A stretch of 64,000 bases of DNA from Niebla homalea (taxonomy: Eukaryota; Ascomycota; Lecanoromycetes; Lecanorales; Ramalinaceae): assembly GCA_019925105.1 (NCBI GenBank), contig JAHGAU010000009.1, positions 992,001-1,056,000 on the forward strand, in the 5' to 3' direction. The notes beneath the pieces are model-generated. The model saw only the letters and a list, made by a program, of their open reading frames with translations. It made no database searches and was not told where the DNA came from. The position numbers and the translations under genes are program-made. Positions 25,701 through 37,900 of the stretch are shown piece by piece; within the stretch, counting starts at the first letter, position 1; each line of letters begins with the position of its first letter.

Positions 25701-26379
25701 TAAGGTTAAAAATAAAGGAGTATTTAACCTTAAAAAAGATAATATTACTTTTAAGGATATTACCTTAAAGGGTTACGGACGTAGAATAAAATAAAATAAA
25801 ATTATTATAAAAAGGTTTATTTAAGATCATTCAAATAGAATTAATAGATTATTAATAGGAACTTACTTTTTTCGGCTATATTCTTCCTTTTTTATTATAG
25901 GATTTATAGTTTTTAAAGTATCTTTTTCTCTACGTTATATAATTTAAAACATTAAAATAATCCGGTTAATATTATAACGTAATATATATTATTAATACTC
26001 CCCTTAAAAACCGATTAGAATACTTAGTTTAATTTTAAGTTCTTTTTTATTAAAGTTAATAACGGGTTTACGGCGTATATAATATCCTTTAATTTTAAGT
26101 TTTTAAATATTATATAAATAAAGCTTTATTCCGGTAAATAATTTATACAATATTTTACTTTAATTAGTAATAAGTAACCAGTTATATAAATAAATAATAG
26201 CCCGGATAACCTATATCTAGTAATCCTTAAACTTTAGGTTTATATTTAAAAATATAATTTTTATTATTATTATTGAGGTTTAACTAAGTCTTTTTAAAAC
26301 GTTATTTTATTAAAGGGTTTTATGAATAATAAACTTTTACGTAATACTTAAATTAATACGTTATTAAATAAAAGTATTA

Positions 26380-27300
26380 ATATTTAATTTATTATCCGAT
26401 TAAATACGGTAAATACGAAACTTAAAATACTTATCTATTTTCCGGAATCGTTTAAGAAATTTATAGATATTTTCCTTAATATTAGTAATTTTAATTACAG
26501 AATATTTAATATAATCATTAAAATAAATAATTATATATATTTTCGACCTTTTATAATTAATAAATCTTATAATATCGGTATAAATAAAGTCTATATAAAA
26601 ACGTTTTAAATAAATAAAGTATTTATAAGGTTTACTTTTTATTTTATAAACCATATAGTATAGGTAAGGGACTTTTTTTAAAGGTGGTTTATTTAGGTTT
26701 ATACCCTATAATATACCGGTAAAACGTTTAATATTATTTTTACTTAAGTAACCTATCCGCCTATATTATAATTTAAGTGCCTTTTTATTAATAATACGAG
26801 GCCCGGGTAAGGAATTATTTAAGTTAAATACGGTAGATTTAACCTTTATGTTTTTAGCTTCTATCTGAATAAATTAATCTTTTTTCTTTGGTACGTTAAG
26901 GTTAATAAAAACGATAATAAACGCCTTAATAAACCTTTAAAAAGTAAAATAAAAAAGGTTATTTAACTATATTTAAACGGTAATACGCTTCTTATTAATT
27001 TAAATATTAAGTAAATTATTTTTAAAGATAAATTTTAAGGAATATTTATTTTAAGTTAATTAACCTTAAGAAATTAAATTAATTAATAAATCTAGAATAT
27101 AAAGGACGTTAAAAAATTATAAGGTCCTCTTTATATTACCGACCTTATAGTGGACTTTAATAATGTTTAAGCCTACCAACTTAAGGCATCCTTTAAGTTT
27201 ATTTATAGCGGCGGTTTTATTAACGGTTATAATATAATAATTAGTAAATACGGTTTTATCCTAAGTTAAGTACTGGAAATAAACGTTATTTAAAACTTAT
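26380..27300 (-). pseudogene. Copia-2 integrase
   Basis: An 84-codon minus-strand frame at 26400-26654 is open and reads IDFIYTDIIRF and IIIYFNDYIKYSVIK. These match the copia integrase core: (H)TDIVGP with the first catalytic Asp, then F.DDYT-Y..., where one Asp is now Asn and Thr and His codons are changed. The region after it toward 26380 would carry the second Asp (RSDNG). Upstream (26.7-27.3 kb) is the pre-integrase part. Confidence 0.85.
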
Positions 27301-27369
27301 CTCTTAATAATTAACTTAACCAAGAATCCATTTTAAGTAATAATATATACCTCCGGAGAGCTATTATAA

Positions 27370-27540
27370 GTACGTTTATTATCCGACTTATTAAATTTCT
27401 TTTTGTCTTTATTATTATTATTGTTTAAAGAACGCTTTTTACCTTTATTATTTTTATTTCTATTATTACGTTTATTACTATTTTTTAATTATAAGTATTA
27501 ACGGTATAAAAATTGATATGGTAAAAGGTATAATACTTTA
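27370..27540 (-). pseudogene. Copia-2 gag zinc knuckle and basic tail
   Basis: Minus-strand reading gives a basic run (NKRNNRNKNNKGKKRS) preceded by Y/C-QF-Y ... a pattern fitting a RIP-mutated CCHC knuckle (CxxCxxxGHxxxxC). It lies upstream of the integrase in element order, where gag ends in copia elements. Confidence 0.55.
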
Positions 27541-28799
27541 TTAACTATTAGGTTTAAGCTCCGTTTAATCTTTTTATTATATCCTTTTATGGCTTAATCG
27601 TAATAATTTAAATCTTAAGACTTAATTTTAAGAGTTAATTTATTAAATAGGTTTTAACGATATATGTTACGTTATCGCGGCTAAATATAGGGTTATATAT
27701 TGTTTAAAGTACTTAATTAATAACGTACTTTAACGTATAAACGGAAATATTAATAGTTTTTTTAATATTAAAAATAATTTTTTTTTTCTTATTATATAAT
27801 TAGGTTATATATTTAAATATATTAAGTAAAATATTAATTATATTTTTTCCTTAAACCTTTATAAAAAAGAAAAATCAAACAATTAATATTTATTTTAAGG
27901 ATTAAAGATATTATAAGAATATTATTATAAATAAGTTTAAATTAAACCGTATAATCAGAAACGTCCTTATATTTACAAAGTTATAATAAAGATAATTAAT
28001 CGTATAGGTTATTAAGGTACCTTAAACTCTTTAATTTATAAATAATAGTTATAACCTTTTAAAGTTTATAGGTATTTTTATAGTTATTAAAGTTAATAAT
28101 ATAAGTAGGTCTTAAATAAAATTGAATAATATTTACGGTTAAGTTATAATTTTATTTTTATTCTTATTTCTTTTAGTTTTAATCCGTAATAATTTCTTTA
28201 TTTTTTTTAATAGACTTAATTTATTTATTAATTTAAGTATAACTTTAATACTAAGCTTAAATTAAAGTACGTTTTACTTTATACGTTTAGCTTTAAAAAC
28301 CTTTAAAACTTTTAAATTTAAGAATATAAATAAGTAATCCGTAAACTTTAATCCGGAGTTCCTTAATTATTTTAAATAAAAAATAAATAACGTAATCAAA
28401 GAATTTAATATCAATATTTAAAAGGATTTTTATTTTAAATTTATTAAAAGAATAACTTAAAGTAAAAAAGAAATCATTTTAATTTAAAACCCGACTAAAT
28501 TATAAGTTTAAGAACCTTGGGAATAACGATGAATGACGGGACCTTAAAAGTTTAAAACGATATACGCGTATATAGCTTAAGTAATAATAAGGTAAATACC
28601 TTAAATATAACAAGCGGAAGCGGAGTAATAATAGAAATAAAAAGGGTAAAAGGGTAAACGACCCTTATTAACGGAAATAATAATAATTTATACCGACGGT
28701 ATAATAACTATATAGTAAAGAATTCTTAAATTAAATAAAAAGTTTATAGTTAACGAAATACGCGTAAAAAAATATATATAACGTATAAAGGTAACATAA

Positions 28800-30150
28800 T
28801 TATAAAAAATAAATAAAGGATAAAAAAACGGGGATAATACGCGGCGATAAATAAAAAAGAAACGGAGGCGGAAAAGGCCTTATTAAGTATATATAAACTG
28901 GGAGAAAACCGGGCGAAAATAAAAAAGTATCGGGTAATTAAGGATAAACTATAAAAAAAAGTAATTATTAAACGTATAAAAAGAATATAATAAGGGAAGA
29001 AACGGTAAAAGCGTTAAAGGGTTTCCTTACGATTAAATAGAAAGATATTATATTAAAAATTTAACCGATATTATAACTTAAATTATAAGGGGTAAAAGAC
29101 TTTTACGTAAAAATAAAAGCGGGATTAAGGGATTTAAAGAAATTACGTAAAACTTAAGGGGCGTTAATAAAAGTATTAACGAAAAAAAATAAAAAGAATT
29201 AAGGAAATTATATATAAAATAAAGGAGCGATAAAAAAAGCTTTACGGATAAGGATAAAAATAAATTAAGTAATGAAAATTACGAGAATAGCGTTTATATT
29301 AATAATAAAGGAAATAAAGGTTAAAAGGAAAATAACGGTATTAAAAAAGGCGAAAATAGTAATTATATAATTATTAAATAAAAAAGAAAAAAACATAATT
29401 ACGAAAATAAACCCTTTATAATTAATCAAGGTATTTAAAGTAATAAAAGAGCCGTTAATAAAGTTAATTATTATAATACGTAAGCTATAAAATAAAGATA
29501 TCCTCCTTAATATAACCTTATTAAAAACGAAAAAAAAGCTTAAGAAATCGAAAAGATAAGCCGGTAAAAAGGGATATAAAACAATAAAGGTATTAAAATA
29601 ATTATTTATTATCGCGGTAAACGGGATATACCTAATAAAATTCATAAAAAAAAAGGTTACCTTAAAATAAATAAAAAGGGAGAATATAGTCTTTTATCCC
29701 GGGTTAAAGATCATTAATTATAATTTTCCCCCCGTAATAAAAAGGTTAAATACCCTTAACCGGATAAAAAAGTACTTTACGGTTATCTTAAGCATAACGT
29801 TAATAAGGATATATAATAATATCCTTAATAAAAAGTAATAAAGGGTAAATTATTTAAATTAATAAGGTTATAGGACTAAGTAATAAATATTTATTAATAC
29901 TTTAAATATTAAAGGTACGGATATATTATTACGAGGTACTTAAATAATATAAAGTATATAATATACGCCGGAGGGTATAATACGTATAAATACGTAAACT
30001 TAATAATAAAAAGCTTAATAAAGAATACGTTAAAATATACGGTATATAAAAATAATAATTACTTAACGTAAAACTTATAATATATAATAAGGATTAAAAA
30101 GACTTAATATAAAAAAATTAAGATAACGATTAAGGTTTAACGTTATAATT
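28800..30150 (+). pseudogene. LINE E ORF1 (gag-like, CCHC knuckles)
   Basis: At about 29905-30000 the frame reads GYIITRYLN..., then YIIYAGGYNTYKY. Put beside the consensus this is two retroviral-type zinc knuckles, C..C.GGH.T..C, with Cys and His codons turned to Tyr by RIP. ORF1 of Tad1-type LINEs binds the element RNA. The limits are approximate, because RIP stops and the AT bias hide the ends. The long minus-strand open frame at 29265-29645 is its antisense. Confidence 0.7.
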
Positions 30151-30299
30151 TATATAAATCTAAATTAACAAAATAACCAAGGATAATCTTAAGATATAAA
30201 CTGGGCCCGTTAAATAAAAAAGGATAAAGTATAATAATTAATAACGTAAAAAAAAAAGTTTACAGCGATATTAACTTTTAAAGCCGGCCGTTTAATTAA

Positions 30300-33200
30300 G
30301 ATAATTATTATAGTAAAAAGGCCGGGGTAAATAACGTTTAACTTTAAAAAGAAATTATTTATATAAATAAAAATTAACGGGGAAAACTTAATAGAAATTA
30401 ATATATAATACGCTTATATTTTTAAGGGTAATATAATATAACGTACGTAAAAAATTAATTAAAGTTATAATATTGATATTTAAGTTTAAAAAAATAAAGG
30501 ATATTAATATTATAACGATATAAAAGCCGTTATATAACTTATATATATATTCTTTAATTAATTTAAGAAATAATTTTTATTTAACCTTTAAAAAAAATAA
30601 GAAAATACGCATATATTTCTTTATAAATAAAAGATTAAATATAAATAATTAAAATATTATTTATTACGGAAGGAATCTATATATATTTTAAATTATATAA
30701 AAAGGAATTATTAAAGGAAGTTTAAATATTTATAACGTATATAATCCGCCGTTAATTAATAAAAAGGGGCTTTTTATAATTTTATTACTTAAAAGATATT
30801 ATAATTATACCCGGTAAATACCTTTTAATAAAAGATTTTAATTTTTATTATATTAAGTAAAATAAAGAAAAGTATATAATTAATTATATTAAGTTTAAAG
30901 AATTATTAATAATTATTATCCAGTTTAACTTTACGTTATTAATATTAAAAAAGATTATAATATAGAAAAACCGGGGATTTAAGACTATAATTAATTTAAC
31001 GTTTAACTTAAAAGGTATTATTAATACGGTTATTATATATAGGTTATAAGAGGACTTAAAATATAACTCGGATTATATACCGATATAAATAACTTTAAAT
31101 TAAACCGTTAATATAACCTTATTATCACCGGTAAAAAAAACGTGGAAAACGGTTAAGGAAATAAAGGTTTATATAAAAACGGAGGAAACAGTAATATAAT
31201 TTATAAACCTCCCTTAATTAAATAATATAGACCGGATTAACTTCTTTATAAAGTAAATAATAAAGATATTAAATAAAATAATTAATAAAATAATCCTATT
31301 AATAAAGCCCTTTTAAAGAATTAAAACTTATTAAAATAAAGGATATATAATTATAACCGTAAAGGTGAAAAAATTAATTAAGTAAACTTTTAAATATAAG
31401 AACTAAAAATTACTTAATTAATTAAGGGTTATTTAAAAAAAAAAAGAGGATTATTAAAAAGGTTAAGTAAATATATTTTTAGTTTATAATATATAATTTA
31501 ATAGTTTTATTTTATAATATTTAAAAATTAATGAAATATAATAAGGAATAAAGTAAGAAATTAAAGTTTATTTTTAAATTCCCATTTTTTAAGAAATCCG
31601 ATAATATATTAATTAATACTTTTAACGGTAAAACTAAAACCCTTAAAGGAGTATTTTTCCCCCTTTTATTAAAAATTAACTTAAACGATATTAACGGCAT
31701 TATATATTTTAACCCCGTATTAATAAATAGAATAATAATATAAAATATAATAATTAAAACGATTAATAAATTAAAAAAAAATAAAGCCTTAAGATTAAAT
31801 AAGATTCCCAATAGATTCCTATTAATAATAATTTTGCCGTTTAAAAGGGTTTTTACTTATTTTTTTTTAAGTATATTTTAACGTTAATTATTACTTATAT
31901 AAGTTTAAGGAAGTAAAAACGATTATTTTTAAAAAGTTTATTAAGCCGGATTACTTTAAAATAAAGTTTTATAAACTTATTATATTCCTTTATATATTAA
32001 AGAAAACCTTAAAAATAATAATAATAAAGATCCTTAACGATTATATAGAAAATTACGGACTTTTCTTTGATTAATAAATAGGGGTAAAAAGAAATTAGTT
32101 AATAAAAATAGCTTTTAAAGGATTAATCGACGGTATATATATAATATAAGGTTACGGGAAAAGGTATATTATTAGTCTTTTTTTTCTTAATATTATAAAT
32201 ATTTTTAATAAAATAAATTATTATAAATTATTATATAATTTAAAAAAGAAAAAAATATTATTTTTCTTAATTAAGTAAATAAAGAGTTTCTTAAATGATT
32301 AAGTTACGTTAATTAACTTAAAATAAAAAATAAATTTAATAAAGTTTATTATAACGGAAATTCTTTAAAGATTCTTTATTTTTTTTATATTATTTTTATT
32401 CTTTAACGGTTTATTAATTAAAAAGTTTATTAAATTAAAATAAAAAATTTAAGTTAAAAGCTTTACTACTAACGTTTACCTTTTAATTTATAGTATTTCT
32501 ATACGTATAAATTATTTAAAATTAAAATAAACCTATAAAGTTTATTTTTAATAAATAAAAATTTATAGGACTTAATTTACGTTGTATAAATATAAATTTA
32601 TTTATATAATTAAAAGCTTAAAGTTATATAATATAATAATTATAATAAACTTAAATAAAGTTATAGTAAAGCCGGATATTAATATTAAAGTCCTTAACCT
32701 TTAATTAAATAAAAAGCTTAATTAAAAGGATTATATAAAAAAATTTTAAAAAAGATAACTTTATAAAAAAAAGGGCCTTATTTATCTTATTATATTAATA
32801 TAAAAAGCTACGTTATAAAAGGCTTAGACTTTTTATTAAACTATAATAAAGTTAACTATAATATACGTTATAATTATTTAATATATATTTAAAAGTACTT
32901 TAAGATATTAAAAAAAGTTTATTTAAATATTATAAAAAGTCTAAAACCGGTATTTAAAAGTAATTAATAGTATTTATAAAGTAACCCTTATCCCGGTATT
33001 AATATTTAAGGTTTTTATATTATTAATTAAAGTTTTATTAAATTAAATACTCGATTAAATAAAGCTAAAAAAAAATATATATACTTAATTACGATAATAA
33101 GAAATAAATAGGTCCGTTAGAATCTTAATAAACTTTAAGTTAAAAAGAATAAATTAAAGATATTTATCCCCCTTCTTATTAAGACGAAATAAAAATAAGT

Positions 33201-33960
33201 TAAAAAGGAAATTAATTTTATTAATATCTTAGAGGTTAATTTAAACGTATATAAATTCCCGTTAAACGTAAAAAAAACCGAAATTAAAAGGATTTAAAGA
33301 ATAAAGACTATAACGATTATTTTATAAATTATAATAAAATAAATTAAACGTTAATAGAAATATAAGGACTTTATACCTTAAAGTTATTATTATTTAACTT
33401 TTAATAATAAAAAGATTATTAATAAGTATTTCCGTTATTATAATATTATAAAGAAAAATAATAACGTATTAACGATTTAACTCCGGATAAATAAAAACGG
33501 TTTAACTTACTTTTTATTTATTATATACGCCGGAGGTCGTATAAATATTAAATATAAATACGAATAATAAAAACAGGATATTATATATATCCTTATTTTT
33601 TATTTTTTATTTACGGAAATTAAGTTAAAATTTATTATACAAGTTAATACTTATAATTACCGTTAAATATTATTTATAAAGCGAAGTATTTAAATAACCG
33701 TTAAGTTTATAATATTTACCGGATTATTATTATAATTTAATTTCATTATAAAAATAAATAAGGTTATTAAAAATTTTATAAAGAAAGCCTATTACCGGTT
33801 AAAGAAAAAAAGGAGAAACGGAAATTAATTACGTTAATTATATAAACCGGAAAGTATTTTTTATAATTATAAAGATATAATAATAAACGTTTATTAAAAA
33901 TTTTTAAAGGAGTTAATAACGATAATAATATAAAAAAGGTATATATTAAGCGTATAAATA
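30300..33960 (+). pseudogene. LINE E ORF2 (APE endonuclease and reverse transcriptase)
   Basis: The endonuclease motif reads LLIKDFNFYYIK around 30820-30856, matching the GDFN.HH core of APE-type LINE endonucleases. The RT begins with INKLKKNKALRLNKIP at 31762-31809, the (N)KAPGPDGIP block. A GNSLKILYFFYI run near 32356-32395 fits QGSPLSPILFLFY. The endonuclease nicks the target and the RT copies the element RNA there. Inactive: stops occur throughout. A C-terminal segment near 33500-33560 (IIYAGGR) is shared with the other copies. Confidence 0.8.
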
Positions 33961-34006
33961 TTAATAAAAATATTTAAAAGTATTATATAAAATTAAAGTA
34001 ATATAA

Positions 34007-34150
34007 TATTATGGCAGTACCTACCCCTGGGGGTGATCCCCCGGGTAGACTACCTTCTCATATATGGTAATAGCGGCTTACCCCTAAGCGCTATTACCTA
34101 CCCCGGATAGCTACTTTTGCCTTGGTGGCCGAGTGGTTATCACCCTGACA
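34007..34150 (+). repeat. TRIM-S left LTR
   Basis: 144 bp. It contains a hairpin CCTGGGGG ... CCCCCGGG, a second hairpin GGTAATAGCG ... CGCTATTACC, and near its end TGGCCGAGTGG, a perfect match to a tRNA A box. The 31-bp deletion removed a third hairpin found in the right LTR. Confidence 0.85.
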
Positions 34151-34245
34151 GAGTAATAGCGCAACTTCAGGGTAGTGCACCCCCGGAGTTAACCCTAAGG
34201 GTTTAAAGGGGTAGGTCTATAGTTCGAATCCGAGGACGCCTATAA
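34120..34245 (+). other. tRNA-Ser/Leu-like segment across the LTR and interior
   Basis: TGGCCGAGTGGTTA at 34129-34142 is a type II tRNA A box. CCCTGA at 34144 can pair with TCAGGG at 34178-34183 as an anticodon-like stem enclosing a long loop. AGTTCGAATCC at 34222-34232 resembles a B box. The acceptor and T stems do not pair properly, so it is not a working tRNA gene. It may be tRNA-derived sequence or an internal Pol III-type promoter. Confidence 0.4.
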
Positions 34246-34324
34246 AGTAAGACTTTTAGGTAACTTAAAAGGTAAGACTGAGCGTGAGTACGGGGGCGGG
34301 TAGGACCCGCTACCTTATAGTACC

Positions 34325-34455
34325 GGGGGCCGAAGTCCGAGGTACAGAAAACTACCGAGGGGGGCCGGAATGCCCGAAAACTACCGATATAAGGGGCCGG
34401 AATGCCCGAAAACTACCGATACGAAGGGCTGAAACGCCCTAAAACTACGCGGGTT
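34325..34455 (+). repeat. Short tandem repeats in the TRIM-S interior
   Basis: Three to four units of about 31-33 bp with the core GGGCCGGAATGCCCGAAAAC and then TACCGAT, each able to form a small GGGC...GCCC hairpin. The last unit is diverged (GGGCTGAAACGCCC). Confidence 0.75.
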
Positions 34456-34775
34456 AATCGTAAGACCGTAGGTAAAATACCTTAAGACGTAGTTTTTACC
34501 TGCCCAATAAGAAATGCGGGTTATTCCTAACGAGGATACTAAACCCCGGGCTATACCCTTACAAAGTTATTAAGCCCTTGGATTATGCCTACGGGCCACT
34601 GAATCCGGGTCCGGCCTAGGAGGTTCGGACCCATACCGGAGGTAATCTCCCTTAAATAAGGAGCTCTTAACCCTTACTTATTTACCCAATTAGGTTCTAA
34701 GAGGACCTCCAGCCCGGGGGGTAACTCCCCCCCGGAGGCATAGTTTATAGTCTATAGGCTCGGGGACGAGCCTAT

Positions 34776-34789
34776 AGGAGAGGGGATAC
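34776..34789 (+). promoter_or_regulatory. TRIM-S polypurine tract
   Basis: AGGAGAGGGGATAC lies directly before the right LTR at 34790. A purine-rich run here is what plus-strand cDNA priming needs. Confidence 0.65.
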
Positions 34790-34964
34790 TGTTATGGCAG
34801 TACCTACCCTGGAGCAAGGGCTCCGGGGTAGGGCTTACCCCTGGGGGTAATCCCCCGGGTAGACTACCTTCTTATATATGGTAATAGCGGCTTACCCTTA
34901 AGCGCTATTACCTACCCCGGATAGCTACTTTTGCCTTGGTGGCCGAGTGGTTATCACCCTGACA
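34790..34964 (+). repeat. TRIM-S right LTR
   Basis: 175 bp with three successive hairpins: CCTGGAGC ... GCTCCGGG, CCTGGGGG ... CCCCCGGG, and GGTAATAGCG ... CGCTATTACC. It ends with the A-box-like TGGCCGAGTGG and CCCTGACA. A 176-bp copy stands alone at 48069-48244. Confidence 0.88.
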
Positions 34965-34975
34965 TATAAATATAT

Positions 34976-37900
34976 TGATTGATTGATTAATTTATACTAC
35001 GGGTCTAATTAAGCTAATTCCGGCGTTCTTTAATACGCGGTTTTTTAGCCTTATTAATAACCGTAAAAACCTGATACTTATAACGTTTTTAATAAAGCAA
35101 AAACCGGTATCTATTAAGTTTTTACTTTTTATCCCTTAAGGTAGAGAATATTAATGGCCGTTTAAAGAATAATAATTTATTTATATACTTTTTGTATTTT
35201 AACTCCCTTAAGAAAATCTATAATATTACGACCGTATCCTTATAAAAGCTATCCTTAAATTTATTGCTTTTTTATTCCTTTATATATTTATATTACTTTA
35301 ATCTTATATAATACTTTTAAATATTTTTATTAATATTTACGTATTTAATATATATCCTTTCTATATCATTATTGCTATTAATTCCTTTAAAGACTTTTAA
35401 TAAACGTTTATTATTATATCCTTATAACTATAGAAGATATTTTCCGATTTATATAATTAATGTAACCGGTTTCCGTTCCTTTTTTTATTTTTTAACCGGT
35501 AATAGGTTTTCTTTATAAGGTTTTTAATAATTTTATTTATCTTTATAATAAAGTTAAACTATAATAATAATCCGGTAAATATTATAAATTGAATAATTAC
35601 CCGGATATTTTACTTCGTAAATAATATTTAACGGTAATTATAAATATTAATTTTTATAATAAATCTTAATTTAATTTCCGTAAATAAAAGATAAGAAATA
35701 AAAATATATATAACGTTTTACTCCTTTTATTTATATTTATATCCGGCGTTTATTTAACTTTTAATATATATAATAAATAAGAAGTAAGTTAAACCGTTTT
35801 TATTTATCCGGAGTTAAATTATTAATACGTTATTACCCTTTTTTATAATATTATAATAACGGAGATATTTATTAATAATCTTTTTATCGTTAAAAATTAA
35901 ATAATAATAACTTTAAAATATAAAATCTTTATACCTTTATTAATGCTTAATTTATTTTATTATAATTTATAAAATAATCGCTATAATTTTTACTTTTTAA
36001 ATCCTTTTAATCTTAATCTTTTTACGTTTAACGGGAATTTATACTTACTTAAATTAACCTTTAAGATATTATTAAAATTAACTTTTTTCTTAACTTATTT
36101 TTACTTTATTTTAATAAAAAAAAAAAGATAAGTATTTTTAGTTTATTCCCTTTAACTTTAAACTTATTAAGATTTTAACGGATCCGTTTATTTCTTATTA
36201 TTATAATTAAGTATATATATTTTTTTAATTTTATTTAAATGATTATTTAATTTAATAAAACCTTAATCGGTAATATAAAAACTTTAAACTTTAATACCGG
36301 GATAAAGGTTACTTTATAAATACCGTTAATTACTTTTAAATATTAATTCTGGACTTTTTATAATATTTAAATAAGCTTTTTTTTTATATCCCGGAATACT
36401 TTTAAGTATATATTAAATAACCGTAATATATATTATAGTTAACTTTATTATAGCTTAATAAATAGTCCGGGCCTTTTATAATATAGCTTTTTATATTAAT
36501 ATAATAAAATAAATAAGGTTTTTTTCTTATAAACTTATTTTTTTAAACCTTTTTATATAGTTTTTTTAATTAAACTTCTTATTTACTTAAAAATTAAGGA
36601 CTTTAATATTAATATCCGGTTTTACCGTAACTTTCTTTAAGTTTATTATAGTTATTATATTGTATAATTTCGGGTTTTTACTTATATAAAAAAATTTATA
36701 TTTATATAATATAAATTAAGCTTTATAAGTTTTCGTTTATTAAAAATAAACTTTATAAATTTATTTTATTTCTAGATAATTTATATATATAAAGGTATTA
36801 TAGGTTAAGAAATAAATATTATTAATAAAGTTTTTAACTTAAATTTTCTATTTTAATTTAATAAACTTTTCGATTAATAAACAGTTAAAAAATAAGAATA
36901 ATATAAAAGAAATAAGTAATCCTTAAGGAATCCTTATTATAACGGGCTTTATTAAGTTTATTTTTTATCCTAAATTAATTAATGTAATTTAATTGTTTAA
37001 AAAACTTTTTATTTATTTAATTAAGAAAAATAATATCCTTTTCTTTTTTAAATTATATAATAATTTTTAATAATTTACCTTATTAAAAATATTTATAATA
37101 TTAAGAAAAAGAAGATTTATAATATGCTTTTTCCCGTAACTTTATACCGTATATATGCCGTTAATTAATCTTTTAAGGGCTATTTATATTAATTAATTTC
37201 TTTTTATTCTTATTTATTAATCGGAGAAAAGTCCATAATTCTTTATATAATCGTTAAGGATCCTTATTATTACCGTCTTTAAGGCCTTTTTTAACGTATA
37301 TAAAAGTATAATAAATCTATAAGATTTTATTTTAAAGTAATCCGGCTTAATAAACTTCTTAAGGATAATTATCTTTATTTCCTTAAATTTATATAAGTAA
37401 TAATTAACGTTAAAATATACTTAAAAGAAATAAATAAAAACCTTTTTAAATAATAAAGTTATTATTATTAAGAATTTATTAAGAATCTTATTTAATTTTA
37501 AGGCTTTATTTTTCTTTAATTTATTAATCGTTTTAATTATTATATCTTATATTATTATTTTATTTATTAATACGGGGTTAAGGTACGTAATATCGTCAAT
37601 ATTATTTAAGTTAACTTTTAACGGAAAAAGGAAAAATATTCCTTTAAGGGTTTCGATTTTACCGTTAAAGGTATTAATTAATATATTATCGGATCTCTTA
37701 AAAAACGGGAATTTAAGGATAAACTTTAATTTCCTATATTATTTTCTATTATATTTCGTTAACTTCTAGATATTATAAAATAAAATTATTAAATTATATA
37801 CTATAAATTAAAAGTATATTTACTTAACCTTTTTAATAGTTTTTTCTTTTTCTTTTTAAGTAATCTTTAATTAATTAAGTATTTCTTAATTTTTATACTT

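Larger units (their letters stand above)
28489..34006 (+). mobile_element. LINE E, Tad1-like retrotransposon, main part
   Basis: Plus-strand LINE inserted in copia-2, with a 17-bp duplication AATCATTTTAATTTAAA at 28472-28488 and 41138-41154. The 5' block is at about 28530-28565 (GGGACC ... AAAACGATA). The element continues at 40836-41137 after TRIM-S and LINE D. ORF1 knuckles, endonuclease and RT are listed separately. It belongs to the same subfamily as LINE A and the 56-kb copy. All frames have RIP stops. Confidence 0.92.
34007..34964 (+). mobile_element. TRIM-S, GC-rich unmutated LTR element with TATAA TSD
   Basis: A 958-bp element in LINE E with direct repeats of 144 bp (34007-34150) and 175 bp (34790-34964) that start TGTTATGG (TATTATGG on the left) and end CCCTGACA. 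A perfect TATAA duplication lies at 34002-34006 and 34965-34969. A purine tract AGGAGAGGGGA at 34776-34786 precedes the right LTR, so it reads on the plus strand. The left LTR lacks 31 bp present in the right one. The interior is noncoding, GC-rich and nearly free of RIP, in sharp contrast with the LINE around it. It is a non-autonomous TRIM-like element and the youngest layer of the stack. Confidence 0.88.

Noticed and set aside
29265..29645. 126-codon minus-strand open frame
   Set aside because: Antisense of LINE E ORF1; composition is Phe/Ile-rich as expected from AT-rich noncoding strand.
34120..34245. tRNA-Ser/Leu gene
   Set aside because: A and B boxes are present but acceptor and T stems do not pair and the loop between is too long; kept only as a tRNA-like segment of TRIM-S.
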